Shown: positions 1 to 12,300 of the stretch, one piece after another
How positions within the stretch are numbered: the stretch's first letter is position 1
Layout: each line of letters opens with the position of its first letter
Assembly: GCF_001949145.1 (NCBI RefSeq)
Contig: NW_019091362.1
Coordinates: forward strand, 8,798,967-8,825,891
Length of the DNA stretch: 26,925 bases
Reading direction: 5' to 3'
DNA from: Acanthaster planci
Taxonomy: Eukaryota > Echinodermata > Asteroidea > Valvatida > Acanthasteridae
Position numbers and translations under genes: made by a program
Notes under the pieces: model-generated
Databases searched by the model: none
What the model saw: the letters and a program-made list of their open reading frames with translations, nothing else
What the model was told of the DNA's origin: nothing

Positions 1-52
1 GGATCTCAATTTTTACGGCGGCTCTTTCCGCTTCCCGGCGCGAAGGGGTTAA
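1..52. mobile_element. Right end of a TTAA-type (piggyBac-like) nonautonomous element, truncated by the window
   Basis: The first 16 bases recur at 4805-4820, and both copies run on to CCCGGCGCGAAGG(G/A)GTTAA. Here the terminal TTAA is at 49-52. The shared end, seen as TTAACCCCTTCGCGCC on the other strand, matches the right end of the complete element at 4440-4856. TTAA target sites with CC-starting ends are typical of piggyBac-type elements. That superfamily assignment is inference because no transposase is present. Confidence 0.65.
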
Positions 53-142
53 ACGTTCCCAAGTGAATAAGTTTGTTTTTTCCATCAATTTGAAAAAAAT
101 AGCCGGTCTGGCAATGTTTTTTTTTCTTCTCTCTTTCCACAG

Positions 143-394
143 GTGTGTTGGGGTCCCCCCGTACCTGCCTCCATTCCATCCTGAATGTTCTCTCCCTGGA
201 CCGAGATGTCAATGCCCGCTTGGGCCCCTTAGCCATCCACGCCATGCCCCGGCTGGCCGAGCTGGCCTACGAGATGATCTACCGGCTCTGTGCCAACCGG
301 GAGACGTCGGACCCCACCATGCGCTACCTGCGTGCCTCCCAGGATTTCTTCTACTCCCAGCTGAGGCATCTGCCCTTCAGTGGCAGCGCAGCAG
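143..394 (+). CDS. NUP205: NUP205 exon 1 of window (residues 1-83 of the traced part)
   Basis: The acceptor follows a strong pyrimidine tract (TCTCTTTCCACAG). The exon opens with two bases that finish a codon from an upstream exon, then reads VLGSPRTCLHSIL. It ends in phase 1 at GCAG|GTAGAA. It carries the conserved motif TMRYLRASQDFFYSQLRHLPF, a recognisable mid-protein block of Nup205 orthologues. There is no start codon, so the gene clearly continues upstream. Confidence 0.93.
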
Positions 395-3300
395 GTAGAA
401 TCAAGTTGTTGCATTGATCTAGCCTATCCAAGTCTCAGACTCTGACCAATTAACTATAAAGTTTTCCTGTCACTTTTTTATGTTAATATAGACCTTGGTA
501 GATTCCAAATTAAAGTCGCATTTTTCAACAAAAAAACAAAAGGATTTACAAAATTGTTTTCACAGGCAATGTTGAGGAAGGGCTGCGTTTGAACCAGCAG
601 TCTTGGTTACTGAAGGCCATCGCCACGGAGATCAGACTGACCGCTGTCAATCGACAACGTTCACATCTTCAAAGATTACTACGTCTCCTCCTGGAGGATT
701 CGCCCTCTCTTCTCTTTGGAGGTGAGTCAAGGCGTTGATGAGAATCCATCATAAAGTAACAAGTTAAACAACTAGATCACAGTATATTCACCCTTACAGC
801 ATCATTCCAGTCCAGTCCAGCACTAGTCCTCAGAAATCCTTAGAAGGCTATCGCAAGTCTTAAGCCAAGTCGCAGGCTATTGAATTGATCTGTGATAAAG
901 ACATTCCCTTGTGTGCCCTTCGGGGTTTTAACTCCCAATCTTTCTGCCGGTTCCAATTTTGCTGCTCGTCACAAATTGCCTCATTCTACCCAGGGGCGTA
1001 TATGGGTACCTGTTAGGTCAGAGAGGGTTGTTGTGTCTGGTTTTTGTGCTCGGAATGGCTGCATTCCAGCCTTGTACTCTTCTAGGGAGTTGAGGTGGCT
1101 TTAGGGTTCTTGTCAAAATTGACCGTTTGTGAACTCCGCGGAGCTCGCGGACAAATATTGGCCCTTGGCAACCGGTCATCAGCGAGCCCTGCAAGCTTAT
1201 TTGCATTGTCTAACAATGGACTTTGTTAGGCTGATTTTCTAGGTCCGCTGAGTCAGCGGACTAGTGAATGGGTAAGGTTCGCATATTGGAAAACGGCCAC
1301 GGCCTTTGCCCAAAACCATGTGCGCGCACCTCTTATTGGCAGTGGCTTTATTCACAGGGCCAGCCAGATTGAATGTGAAAGAGAGGTTAACTCTTCATTT
1401 TTTAATGTTGAGAGTACAAATGAAGCAATCAAATGAAATTTCATGAATAATTTGCACCTGTCTACTCTGATGAATAGTTTCAAATTCTTGATTGAACACC
1501 TAGAAGTGTACTTTGCCAGATTCCGAAAATTATTGAAAGGGAGGCTTGCAACGCACGGAAGTATAAAACAGTCTGGTGCCATCCTAATTGACAGTTCACA
1601 ATATATATAACAGATTTGGGGAATAATATCAAATATGGCCTCCACGTGAATAGGGTCTATTGAGCCGAAACTGGTTAGCTTTTAGCACACCGAATATTCA
1701 ATGGCTGTTTCCAGTGCATGACGCACGTCGCACTACCGTGTGTGCGTGCACAGCGAGATATGTTTGCATTGTATAGCTAGCTGTGAACCCAGCGATGACA
1801 TGGAAGGCAAACCTCATTTTCCACGGTATCAAATTAATTTGAGCTGGAGTTACCCTATGAAAAAAATGTCAATAATTACGTAACAAACACCCTACTCGGT
1901 TCTGATAATTTCAAAGGTTGCAATGAATTACACAAGTAATTCTTTAAATCAAACAAATTCGGCGAAATGCTTTCTTATTTTGAAGAATAGAAATCTACGT
2001 GTACACATGCACAAGTAGCTCTTCAAGCAAAGTTTTACACCACCAAATTAGAAAGATGAAATGGGGACAACTTTGAATTTTGGGGTGAATCTCCGACATA
2101 AACACGATGAAATTATAGCTTCCCCAGATTTCCGTCTTTCAATTGCACTATTGTTAGATTTCCCTTTTTAGAATCCTCACATAATCAACTCCCTGAATTG
2201 GACTTTGAAAAGGACGAAATACTGGTACGAGGCAGCATCGTGGCTGGAAAATGCCTCGAAGACACAGTTTGACCAATCAGAAAGCCCAGATTGTTTTAGG
2301 AAAATTCTGTCCTGACAACGAGTTCGTATGAAGAGCCGCGGAGAGTGATGCCTGCATGTCCTGACCTTCTAGACTGCTTCAGGAACATGAATGCGAACGA
2401 TGCGTAATTTTTACCATAACACCAAAACCACGTTTGAATTTAGCAACAAAATTCCAGGAACTTGAAGAAATAAATCTAGAAATTTCAAAACGATCTGTTA
2501 AGGACTTCATTTTTTAATGATTTTTGCAGCCCAAGGCTGTTCCCAAACTTATATTTAAGTGGTATATTTTTACACTGTACATCGCAAACACTGCATGTCA
2601 AATGTGCTCGCGAGTCATTTTCTCTGATTTATTCTGCAGGGAATTACCTCAATGCAGCTTGTTCGCAGGTTTCACGTTTTTGTATTAAATAAGGCCTGCT
2701 ACCCATCATGAATTATTTAGTAAAGCATTATAATGACAATAGACGGCCGACCGTCCTAGCCTTATTCACTTGACCACGCATGAACGAATACGGCCGTGGA
2801 GTACGCGAGTTGGTCGGCCCTTAGCAAGGGACGGATTTCCGCGTAAATCCGTGTGCAGTCCGCGGAGTTTCTTTTTGACAAGAACCCTTAGGAACATTCA
2901 TGGGCCCGATAAGCAGGGATTATAAAAAGCACACTGAAAGCCTGTTGGCGCTGAAGTATGCCATGTAAAAGTATGGTATTTTTAATATTACTGTTACTGC
3001 ACGGAGGCTATGCCTTGAGAAAGAATACTTTTTGGTGAAAATGAAAGTCCCTCACTGGTAACATGCATATAGCGAATTTAAGATGAGATTAAGTTGAGAT
3101 AAGATAGTATGTCATACTAGCTGTCTTTTCATTTTGGAGGTACATTTTTTCTTTGGCCTGCAGATGAGGAGACTGATGAGCAAGGCGTTGCAGACGTGAG
3201 CCTGATTGCTGAGCATGGTGCCCTGGGTATGAGCACCATGTACCAGCCAGGACAGTCTAGAGTTACTGGTAAGATGAGCGGCATTGAGGGGACTTGCCTT

Positions 3301-6300
3301 GGGCCAGTGCCGCAGCAGTAACCTTTGGAGACAATCACAAGACCTCTGCTAGACCATCACAAGACCAACACAAGGCCTCCAATCTGAATTCGGGTCACAA
3401 GCTGATTTAAGTGCAATGCGACAAAAGCTTTCCTTTGTCATTGTACGGCCTGCTATTAATAATTGGTCTTGTGACTGGTCCCAACTACGGCACTGTCCAG
3501 AGCATCTAGTTGACCACTATCAAATTGTGGTGTTGTTGCTTAGAGCTCAACAAAAACATGGGATCACTGCAGTAGAAAAAGAGTTCTCATAGCCACTCCT
3601 AAAGATGACCTCGCAATCCCCTTCCTGCTTCTCCACGCAGGTACCCAGGTCCGCCGCAAGATCTTGACACTGCTTGACTCCATCGACTTGGTGCAGGACC
3701 TGCCTCCTTCCCTGCGCCTAGAGTACAGCGACCCCGTCACCATGGAGAAGACGATTGGGGCCTTTGAGCTACCTGCCGAGCGTGGCGGCGTGGCCTCGCT
3801 CTGTGACGTTAGGCAGCTACACCGCTTCCTGACGGCCAACCTGAACAGTCTCCAGGGGGCTTCAGCCATCGGTCAGAGGCCGCTGGTCATGCAGGTAACG
3901 TCTTTGGGTTTTGCCAACGAGAAGCCAACAGATCTACCCAGAAATGTACCTTCTACAGGTGGAAAATCAGTGTGGTACATTGCACTTTGTACAGTACCTT
4001 TGTAAATCCCAACTATCTGATTGGCCGATCATTGATCACATACCATGGAATTATTTGTTATGACTTTAAGCCATCCCCCAAAATAGAAGTTCCATTCATC
4101 TGGTCAATTGAAGTTTCATTGATAGATCACAGAAGAAATTTCTGAAATTGTACCAATACATGATACAAGGATTCATTTTATTCAGTCAGAATTAATTGAG
4201 GTGATGGAAGAATTTGTTCAGGTGTTGCTTCAATCAAATGATGACTATTTCACATTCGTGCTAAAGAAAGAATAATTCCATGAGGTGGTGAATGGCATGT
4301 TCTATTCTATGAGGCATTGATGGAATGTTCTATTCTATGAGGCATTGCACACATAAACATGATATGTATGCTGACGAAGAAACAGGAAGTTGTTGGCCTT
4401 TGTTTTATGTCATTGTAGATACCAGCGTTACATTAAATGTTAACCCCTTGATGACGGGAATTTCTTCCCGAAAGCTGACTCCAAGAATTCCAGCCTCGCT
4501 TGGCCACGAAGGCCACCTGCCAAACCGCAAATTCTCGGTTTGTGGCCCTGTGTGCTCTGCACACTTTGAATTACACGGTGAAAAGGCTGATTGTTCGGTG
4601 GCATGCAGCTCTACTCACGCTTCCACATTCCCGTTGCCTCTTTTCAAAGCGGGGACTATTGTGAAGCTGGTGATTATGATCGGTCTTTTCATTTCTGGGC
4701 TACACACAAAGGCCAATCACCATATATACAAGAGCCAGGGTCTGCCTTCTTTCACCGTGTACACTCAAGCGTGGGCCGAGAATAATAGCTGAAAAGCGGG
4801 CTGAGGATCTCAATTTTTACAGCGTGGCTAGCCACCCCCCGGCGCGAAGGAGTTAATCATTCCTCTGAATTCTTCTTATTTGGTATGCTGACACTCAAGC
4901 GAGCATGTGACTAAGTTCTCATTCTTCCAAGTATTGAGATATGTGTTATTCATACTACATTGTACACTGACTCTCTTCAGCTGAAAACACCCAACGTAAA
5001 TGTTTTTCATAACCCTAACCAGGAGACCTAAAGAGTCTTTGCCCGTAATGTGTTTGTGCAAAATCTCTGTGTTTAGCAGCTCTTTGGTATGCTTTAGTAT
5101 AGTATGTTCTGTGTACCTCCAAATTACTGAACAATATGGGTGGGTTTTTTCTCCCTGTTAGGAGATCGAGGCTGTGCTGCTCAACGTGACCAAACGCAAC
5201 AATTTCCGGCAGGGGCTAGCGGCCAAGCGGCACAATTTTGACGCCTGGAGGCATGTGGCTGAGGTGGTGCTGACGTCATGCCCTGCCGAGGTGTTGCCCC
5301 TGGCTACCAAACAAAAAGTTGTCGTTGAGCTGTTGCAGGAACTGCTGTCCAAGGTAGGATCAAGTTTGAATCGGTTTGTGTTTCTCTTTGTCTTATGTGC
5401 ATCATTGGAGATCGTTTGGTTGCATATGTGACGTTTATAAAATGCGCCCCTTTCTCAAACCTGCCCTGGTAAGTAATGTTTATAAACGTGTACCTTCGAC
5501 TAATGTCCACCAGTAATTCGCCTTGAAAAAGCAATCAATTTCAAACAGTGTGGTGAATTTTAAATGCTTCCTTAAAGTAGACATTTTTTTAAATTGCTGA
5601 AAATCCATTTCTAAATATATTTCCTCCCAAGCCATTTTTCTAAAAAAAATAGTAACTGAAAAGAAAAATTGCCCAACTATTTTTGTCTGTGCCTTTGCCC
5701 GAGAACACCTCCAGACACAATAATCACAGTAGCATTTGAACTGTACCTTTGTAAAGAGATTGCTCCACTGAAGTGGACCTAGTGGAAGTGCTGCTTAAAG
5801 CTGTGTATTTCTTGAAGACAAGCCGAGCACATTGTTTGAAATGTTGGTACCCCTCCTCACCACTAGCTCTTATCAGAAGCTACACGTCTTTCTAAAAGAA
5901 TACGTTTCCACGGTGTACCCACCAACAGTGCTTCTCTGTGTTTTATGCCCAACTCAACAAGATTCTGTGATCGACACTATACCAGGAGGGTTAGTGTATG
6001 TTTTTAAAATGTTATTTAACCGCACCACCCAGTGAAATTACCAGCAGTGATTTAAAATCAATGTTAGGACATGTTTCACCCCTCTACTCCTTGATTATCC
6101 AAGGTATGCGAGGAAGAGGTGACCCCTGACCTGGCCTCCCCTGTGGGTGGAGTTCTGCTGACCTTAATGACCTCCCTGAGGGAGTGCATCCTCACCGATG
6201 AAACGGAGAGCATCCCCCAGCTGCTCTCTGCCCAGTATGTCCGTGCTATGGACGGCTCCAGCGTGATGGGTGGGGGGGCAGGGCCGGCCGTGGAGAGCCG

Positions 6301-9300
6301 CGCCCCACTGAGGGGATTAGGGGTGGAGGTGGTGTCCCTGACCGCCATCTTGAAGGAGTTGCTCAAGTTCATCGTGATATCAGGTGCTGCATCTTTCCTA
6401 GAGCTTCCTTAATATTGTTGATGAACTGTGTAGCCACCTAAGCATTTTTTTTGTTCCAGTGAAAGTCAACAGTAAATCAAAGCAACAATGACATATGCTT
6501 TACAGTGAAAGAAAATTAGGAATTTAAGCTCTGTGTGCTGCTATAGTTGGACTCTGTTCGTTTTTGGATCTATCGAAATACTTCCAAACATCTGTGTGAA
6601 TTTCAATTCATGTAGGACAGTGAGAAGAACACTATGAACTTCCACATTACAACCCTGGTACTCATACGGACATGGTGCTTGGAAGTCTTTGAAGCTGATA
6701 TAAAGTCTGTTCATGATTTGTGTGTTCCTTTTTAATAATAGTGTATACTTGTTTCGTATAGGTCTACATCCTGTTAAAACTGAGCATGTTTGATGGATTA
6801 ACATTGCGCAGAACCTTTGGAAAAATGTGTATAATAATCATTGATTTTTACCAACATCAGTATAATGTATGTGAGATGGCCATGAAAATATTTTAGAAGA
6901 GATCTAGAAGTTGTTGGGGCCAAGGGGCCCAGAGACGCCCTCCCCCGGCAGGAAGCTGCCCCTCCCATCAGTTGAGAGCATAGGCATAAATAATTTCCTA
7001 AGACCTCCTCTAAATGAGCCACTTAAGTCAGATTCTTAATATGTGAATAATCACATTCGTGTTGGCCTCGGCTACCGAGTATAACTTATTTATCCAATTT
7101 GAGAAAACGTTTGTCACACCGTGATTTATTCTCCCCACCGCTTCTTGTGATGCAGCCCCCTTGCTGACACTGTGCCCCCCCCATAATGTTTGAAGCTGGC
7201 AATAGGGCTGTGTAGAGCACAAGCCCTGTTTTCATGGTCATTGAGCATTGTCAAGACTTGAGATTAAATTTGTGGTGTTGATTCTTTTTGCTATTTCAGG
7301 GGGCAGCCAGCAACGCACCAGGGCCAACCTCTACGGCACCCTGCTGAATTATCTCCAGATTCCCCGCAAGCCGCGGGAGATCCCCACCATGCAAGACGGC
7401 TCCACCGTCCTCAACTCGGCACTGCTGGATGAGTACGAAACCATCACAGCCGCCAACTTGGCCACCATGCAAGAGTACGGGGAAGGGGTCATGGAGCTGG
7501 TGTGCCGGGACGCCAGTGATGGGCTGGGAGTAGGACGGGTGAGTGCCTGATGAATGCCGCGCTGCAACACAACCAGTTTTACAAATTGTCAATCCTCTCT
7601 ACATTTCCCCCAAAATTTTCTCAAATATCATCACAGTGCACCTTTTGTATCATGCCAAGCCTTGAGGGATTTTTCCTGTTAATGTCTTATGGTCATTTTG
7701 ACTCAAGTTTATGATAATTAGACATGCTGTTTTTACGAATGCCCATTTTGTTGAAACAGGTAGGCCGAAGATGTTAACTTTTCCCATTGATGCGCTGAAT
7801 GCATGAGCCCCCATATGCTTGAGAGCGTCAACTATAAATTACCGTAACAACAAAATGTTATTTTGGATTGAACTGAAACATTCCAACATGGATCACGGTG
7901 TTCATTATGCTTTTGGTGGAACCCCGACACCGCCGTGATGCCCCAGGTTTTAGTATTTCTAACTGGTTTAATATCCTCAACTGGTGATTTCTTTGTCTAT
8001 TTAATGTTTTTAAATGCACGCATTATTCACCGACTCATTCTCACAGTCGCGTAATAACTTCCTATATGACCCCAAGCTTGATTGTTAGACATTCAACAAC
8101 TCTTGACAGCAAGCCCAATTTTGTTTTCAGATCATAGAGTGAACCTCAGAGTATTAGTTGAGGCAGTGTTGCAGTAGAGAACATTTTCTTGAGTATGAGT
8201 ACCTTTCCATATGTATGAGTACTTGGCCATGCATGTGAGTACGAGTGGAGTACTTTGCCAGGAGGATAGGGGATTTATTTTTCTTTTGAATCAGCATGGA
8301 AAAAGTACTTGAGTACGAGTACATGTCCAGACTTCAGGTTATCTGTTTCCTACTTCTCCAAACATTTCGTTCTCAGATGCTTGCCCTGTCGGTCATTGAC
8401 ACCATCGTTGGAATTGACAAGCGAGGTGATTGGCTGTCTTTCCTCTCTGCCAAGGGCTACCTACGCCACCTGGTCGAGAACCTTGCTCAGGAGGACCAAT
8501 CCCTCCTGGAATCTCTCCAGCCTACCCCTGAACCGCTCCGGGCGCTCTTCATCTACGAGTCACAGATGGTGAGTGCCAATAGTTTGTCCTGCCTCAACGA
8601 CAGACACTCACCAAAGGAAGCTAAATCACAGAAATCAATTCCCTTCCTCCTCCCATTTTTTTTGGGGGGGGGGACCGTGGTCAAGATTGTTGGAAAAGCT
8701 CATTCGTAACACAACTCATCATACTAAACCCAACAAGATTCAATGTGATTTACACTCAACCCTGGGGCTTTGGGAACTGTTGATAGGGCTGAGTGGCCAA
8801 CTTTAAAATAAGGAGGCAAAGTGGACACTTTTTTTGGCATGTACTGGTTTATGGTCTTAAAGTACGAGATACACAGGACCAATTTTTAAAACCTTCAATT
8901 TATTTGACAACTGTTTAATTGGAATAGAAGAACTAAGCCATGCTGACAAGAAATGTTTTACTTTGTAGTGGGGAAAAAAGTGAGAAAGGCTTGCACAGTC
9001 TGTTTGGTTCCCTGCCGCCAGTTTTCCAGCAGAATGTTATAACTTCCACACGGTCATTTTTTTTTTTGTCCTCCATTTACAGTCCTTGTTGGAGAAGATT
9101 GCTCTGAATCCCGTTGGCGCCCAGGCACTTCTTCGAGCAGGGCTTATGGCCAGGCTGGCCTCCTGCCGATTCCTTGACCTACGACCCGAGCACAGTACTC
9201 AGAGGCAAGTGCCATTGTGTCAAAATGTTGGCCAAGTGATTCCTTTATGGGCACAACCCTAAAACAGTGCCGATCTATTGTTTTACTTATTTTGGCAGTT

Positions 9301-12300
9301 TTTGGGGAGGGGGTTTCGGTCACATTATTGTTCCCCTTTTGTTCCTTCTTTCCCATCTCACCCCCGTCCTCGGTGCAATTTCAGTTTCCTATTTGATTTA
9401 GCATGTTATGAATTGTTTATGTCAGCTGTACCTCTCTGTATATTCGAAGCCACCATTTCCCCCATGACAAGTAGGCAGTCCAGACTTTGTTTTTGAATTC
9501 CCCATCCTGTTGACCTTTGACCCCCTCCAGCCGGCTGCGTATGGGGTCGACGGGCTTGGAGCCGGTGGAAGTGGAAACCTTCATCCCCAGTGTCATGCAG
9601 CGCTACCGCCAACTGCTGTTTCCGGTGCTCCGACTCTGCCTGGCAATTCTCACCTCACTGGGGAGTCAGCACAAGGAGGCAGCCAGTCAGGCGAGTCTCA
9701 TTCTGTCAATGGCCCCTCAGCTGCTTGCAAATTGATCCCTTCTGTCGGGATATGTGGTTTTTTAATATTTTCGTGAAGTGTTTTGGCATGAAATGACAGA
9801 TATGATGTGTCACTTGGTGCTGTGCTGGTACGGCATTCTGGTGGTTTACCATTAGGTCCAAATCCCCCCCCCCCATTTCCATTTTTGACCAGATATGGAG
9901 TTAATAAATTGTTTTTGCATTCATTTTTGAAATAGTGTTCCTTTCTTGCATCATCTTTCATTTTGAATTTTAGCCAAGGCTGGCATATGAGCTGATGGTT
10001 TACAGTACATTGTGATTGAAAGTCAACACCAAAATGGGAAAATCTTTTCACAGTTTTTCTCTTCCCTGGGAATTCTTTTCCATTTCACCAAAAATTGTGA
10101 AAAAGTGTGCCAAAAGTGGGAAAATATTTCCACAGATTTTCCCCCAAGTGGGAAAAGATTTTCACACATTTTCCAACAAATGGGAAAAGATTTTCACACT
10201 TTTTCTCACAAGTGGGAAAAGATTTCCATAGATTTTCTCTGATAGTTGGGAAATAATTTTGCAAGCTTTCTTCATGATGTAATATTTGTGCATGTACATG
10301 TAGACATCAGGAAGTTTTTGTTCTCTGTGGTTTCAAACATGCGCGCGCATCTCTGAAAAAAGAAAGGGGGGGGGAAATCAGTCTGAGACACAAGCACTTT
10401 AATTCCTTTTGGAATGCGGTAACAGTCAGGATGTCGCAGGGTGTAGATGCAGTTTGTGTGCCGCGATGCAGCATACACGAGGTGGCGGTGTTGAAGAGAT
10501 TTGGTCATGTTTTTTGATTGGCGTCACGAAAACGGCGAGATAACCGGATACAAGGCATTTATTCCGAAATTACGGTACACACATCTGCCAATACATGTAA
10601 ACGTAATTCACATACATGACAACATGTGGATACATGTACAGATATATGTATCTGTACATGTGCACGTATGTTAGACATCCATCCAAGTCGGTTAATATAC
10701 GCTTGGCCGTGCGGTTACAACACTCAATTCTGTTAGGTCCCCTTGAGAGTGCTTTAACGGGAACCCATTCCTTTTCTGCTGTTGTGAAACACAAAAGTTT
10801 GTTCATTCTTCCCATGTCAACAGGTGCTTCATTTTGTAGTGTCCCATTCGGACATCTTCACCGCCATCTTGAGAGAGCAGCATGCTGAGCTCCAGCTGGA
10901 GCCCTTGCAGGAACTGGCGTTGGCAACTAGCGTCATCTGCACGGTAGCTGCGGACAGTGAGCCTGGCTGAGCCATTGAGCTTGGTTTTTTTTTTCCTTGT
11001 CGTTTCTTTGCATGTCGTTGCCCTGTGATCGTTGCTTTACACTTCCCAGAACTGATTAGAGTCCACCGCGGTCAACTTACCCAGACTGTCACTACATTTC
11101 CCTAGTGCTCTATTGCTACTTGCTAAATATTTTATCAACTGTAGTGCGCCTCCTATCGGTCCACCCCAGGCGTGGTCGCCGCTATGTTTGTCCTTCTTTT
11201 TGTCAGCGCTTTTTGCTTTAAACGGAACTGCCTTTCGACCTTCTTGATTTCATTGAGCATTCCGTTTTGCTAAAGCTGATCTGTGTTATCCTGATCAACC
11301 GTTGAGTATTGTATTGTATCATACTTTTAACTCATATCTTTTTGTGTCACTATTCTGTCACATTTTTGTGAAAAGTTGCATTTCATGCCTTCCGTTTTCT
11401 ACACCGTGTATTTATTGCCGTACCTGGTAATGTTATTTGTACAGTGCCCCCACTATGTATACGGCTTGGCCGGTATTGTTCTTTAGCTGAGCCATTGATC
11501 TCTTTTATGTATATTTTAACAGGTCCTTCCTGGCCCGTTTGTTGCAATAATTTTATTCCCCAGGCCAGTAGTCACCCTTTATGGTGTTAATTACTTGTTT
11601 TGAGTCCCTTGGCCTGTGTAAGAATTTTCGTCCCCGCACTATCACATACTTTGTCAATTGGTTAGTCCCCCTTGTCGTTATTTTTACGGTGCTTGGCTTT
11701 GGTAACGATCCCTTTCAGCCTCCCCCATTCCTACCTTTCAATATCTCAGGGGCATGTAGCCTAGTAGTTAGGGCATGTGGCTTCTGATCGCAAGGTCGGA
11801 GGTTTGATTTCAGCTAACACTGTTTCGGCACATTTGTTTGTGTTCTCTCTTTTGCTTGCATTTCTATGCATATCTGCAGGCTCTCTACTGGCCATCATGA
11901 AAGCAACTGGGCACATCTTCTCCAAGCCGGGATTGGTTTTGATAACTCAATACCCTGCTGTGAATGCCCCCATTCGCTTCAGCATTATTAGCACCAGTCT
12001 GGGCGTCTAGGGGGTTTCACCCTCCCGAGCACCACACAGGATCAAGAGGACTAGGCTGACGTCAGCCCAGTCTCCCGTGTGTAATAGGGTTCCCTGAGCA
12101 GAGGCCCCTGGACCATTGCGAGGTGGCCATACCGTTTTTGGTATCACCGGACGGTATCGTGGCATTGCAGACACCCCGCATTAGTGAGCCCATGCCTCCA
12201 ACGATACCACCTGCTTCAATTGGGACTCCAATTCAAGAGCAGAAAGGCGTGAAGCAGAAGAGGGCGAAGCAGGGTCTGTTCCCTGTCACTTTCTAGGGCT

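Larger units (their letters stand above)
3895..5161 (+). other. NUP205 intron 4 (1.27 kb)
   Basis: A GT-AG intron holding a complete TTAA-type element at 4440-4856 and a short tandem duplication at 4297-4346. Outside these I see no further structure. Confidence 0.85.
9691..10823 (+). other. NUP205 intron 10 (1.1 kb), GC-AG type
   Basis: The donor reads CAG|GCGAGT and the acceptor CATGTCAACAG. It holds a 32-bp tandem repeat (10030-10260) and a 13-bp perfect hairpin (10632-10661), both listed separately. Confidence 0.82.

Noticed and set aside
1352-1645. 97-codon minus-strand frame inside the intron 2 element
   Set aside because: No similarity to any transposase or other family that I can recognise; composition is like the surrounding noncoding DNA.
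4325-4792. 155-codon frame on the + strand in intron 4
   Set aside because: It lies almost wholly inside the TTAA element, has no recognisable domain and no splice or codon evidence.
9205-9212. GT at 9209 as a conventional donor for exon 9
   Set aside because: It would join exon 10 in a frame that loses YRQLLFPVLRLC and the downstream Nup205 match.
10943-10950. ACG|GTAGCT as donor for exon 11
   Set aside because: It would leave phase 0, while exon 12 requires one carried base; only GACA|GTGAGC at 10957 fits.
11748-11818. Functional tRNA-Arg gene
   Set aside because: The T arm and acceptor stem do not pair, and no terminator T-run follows at the right distance.
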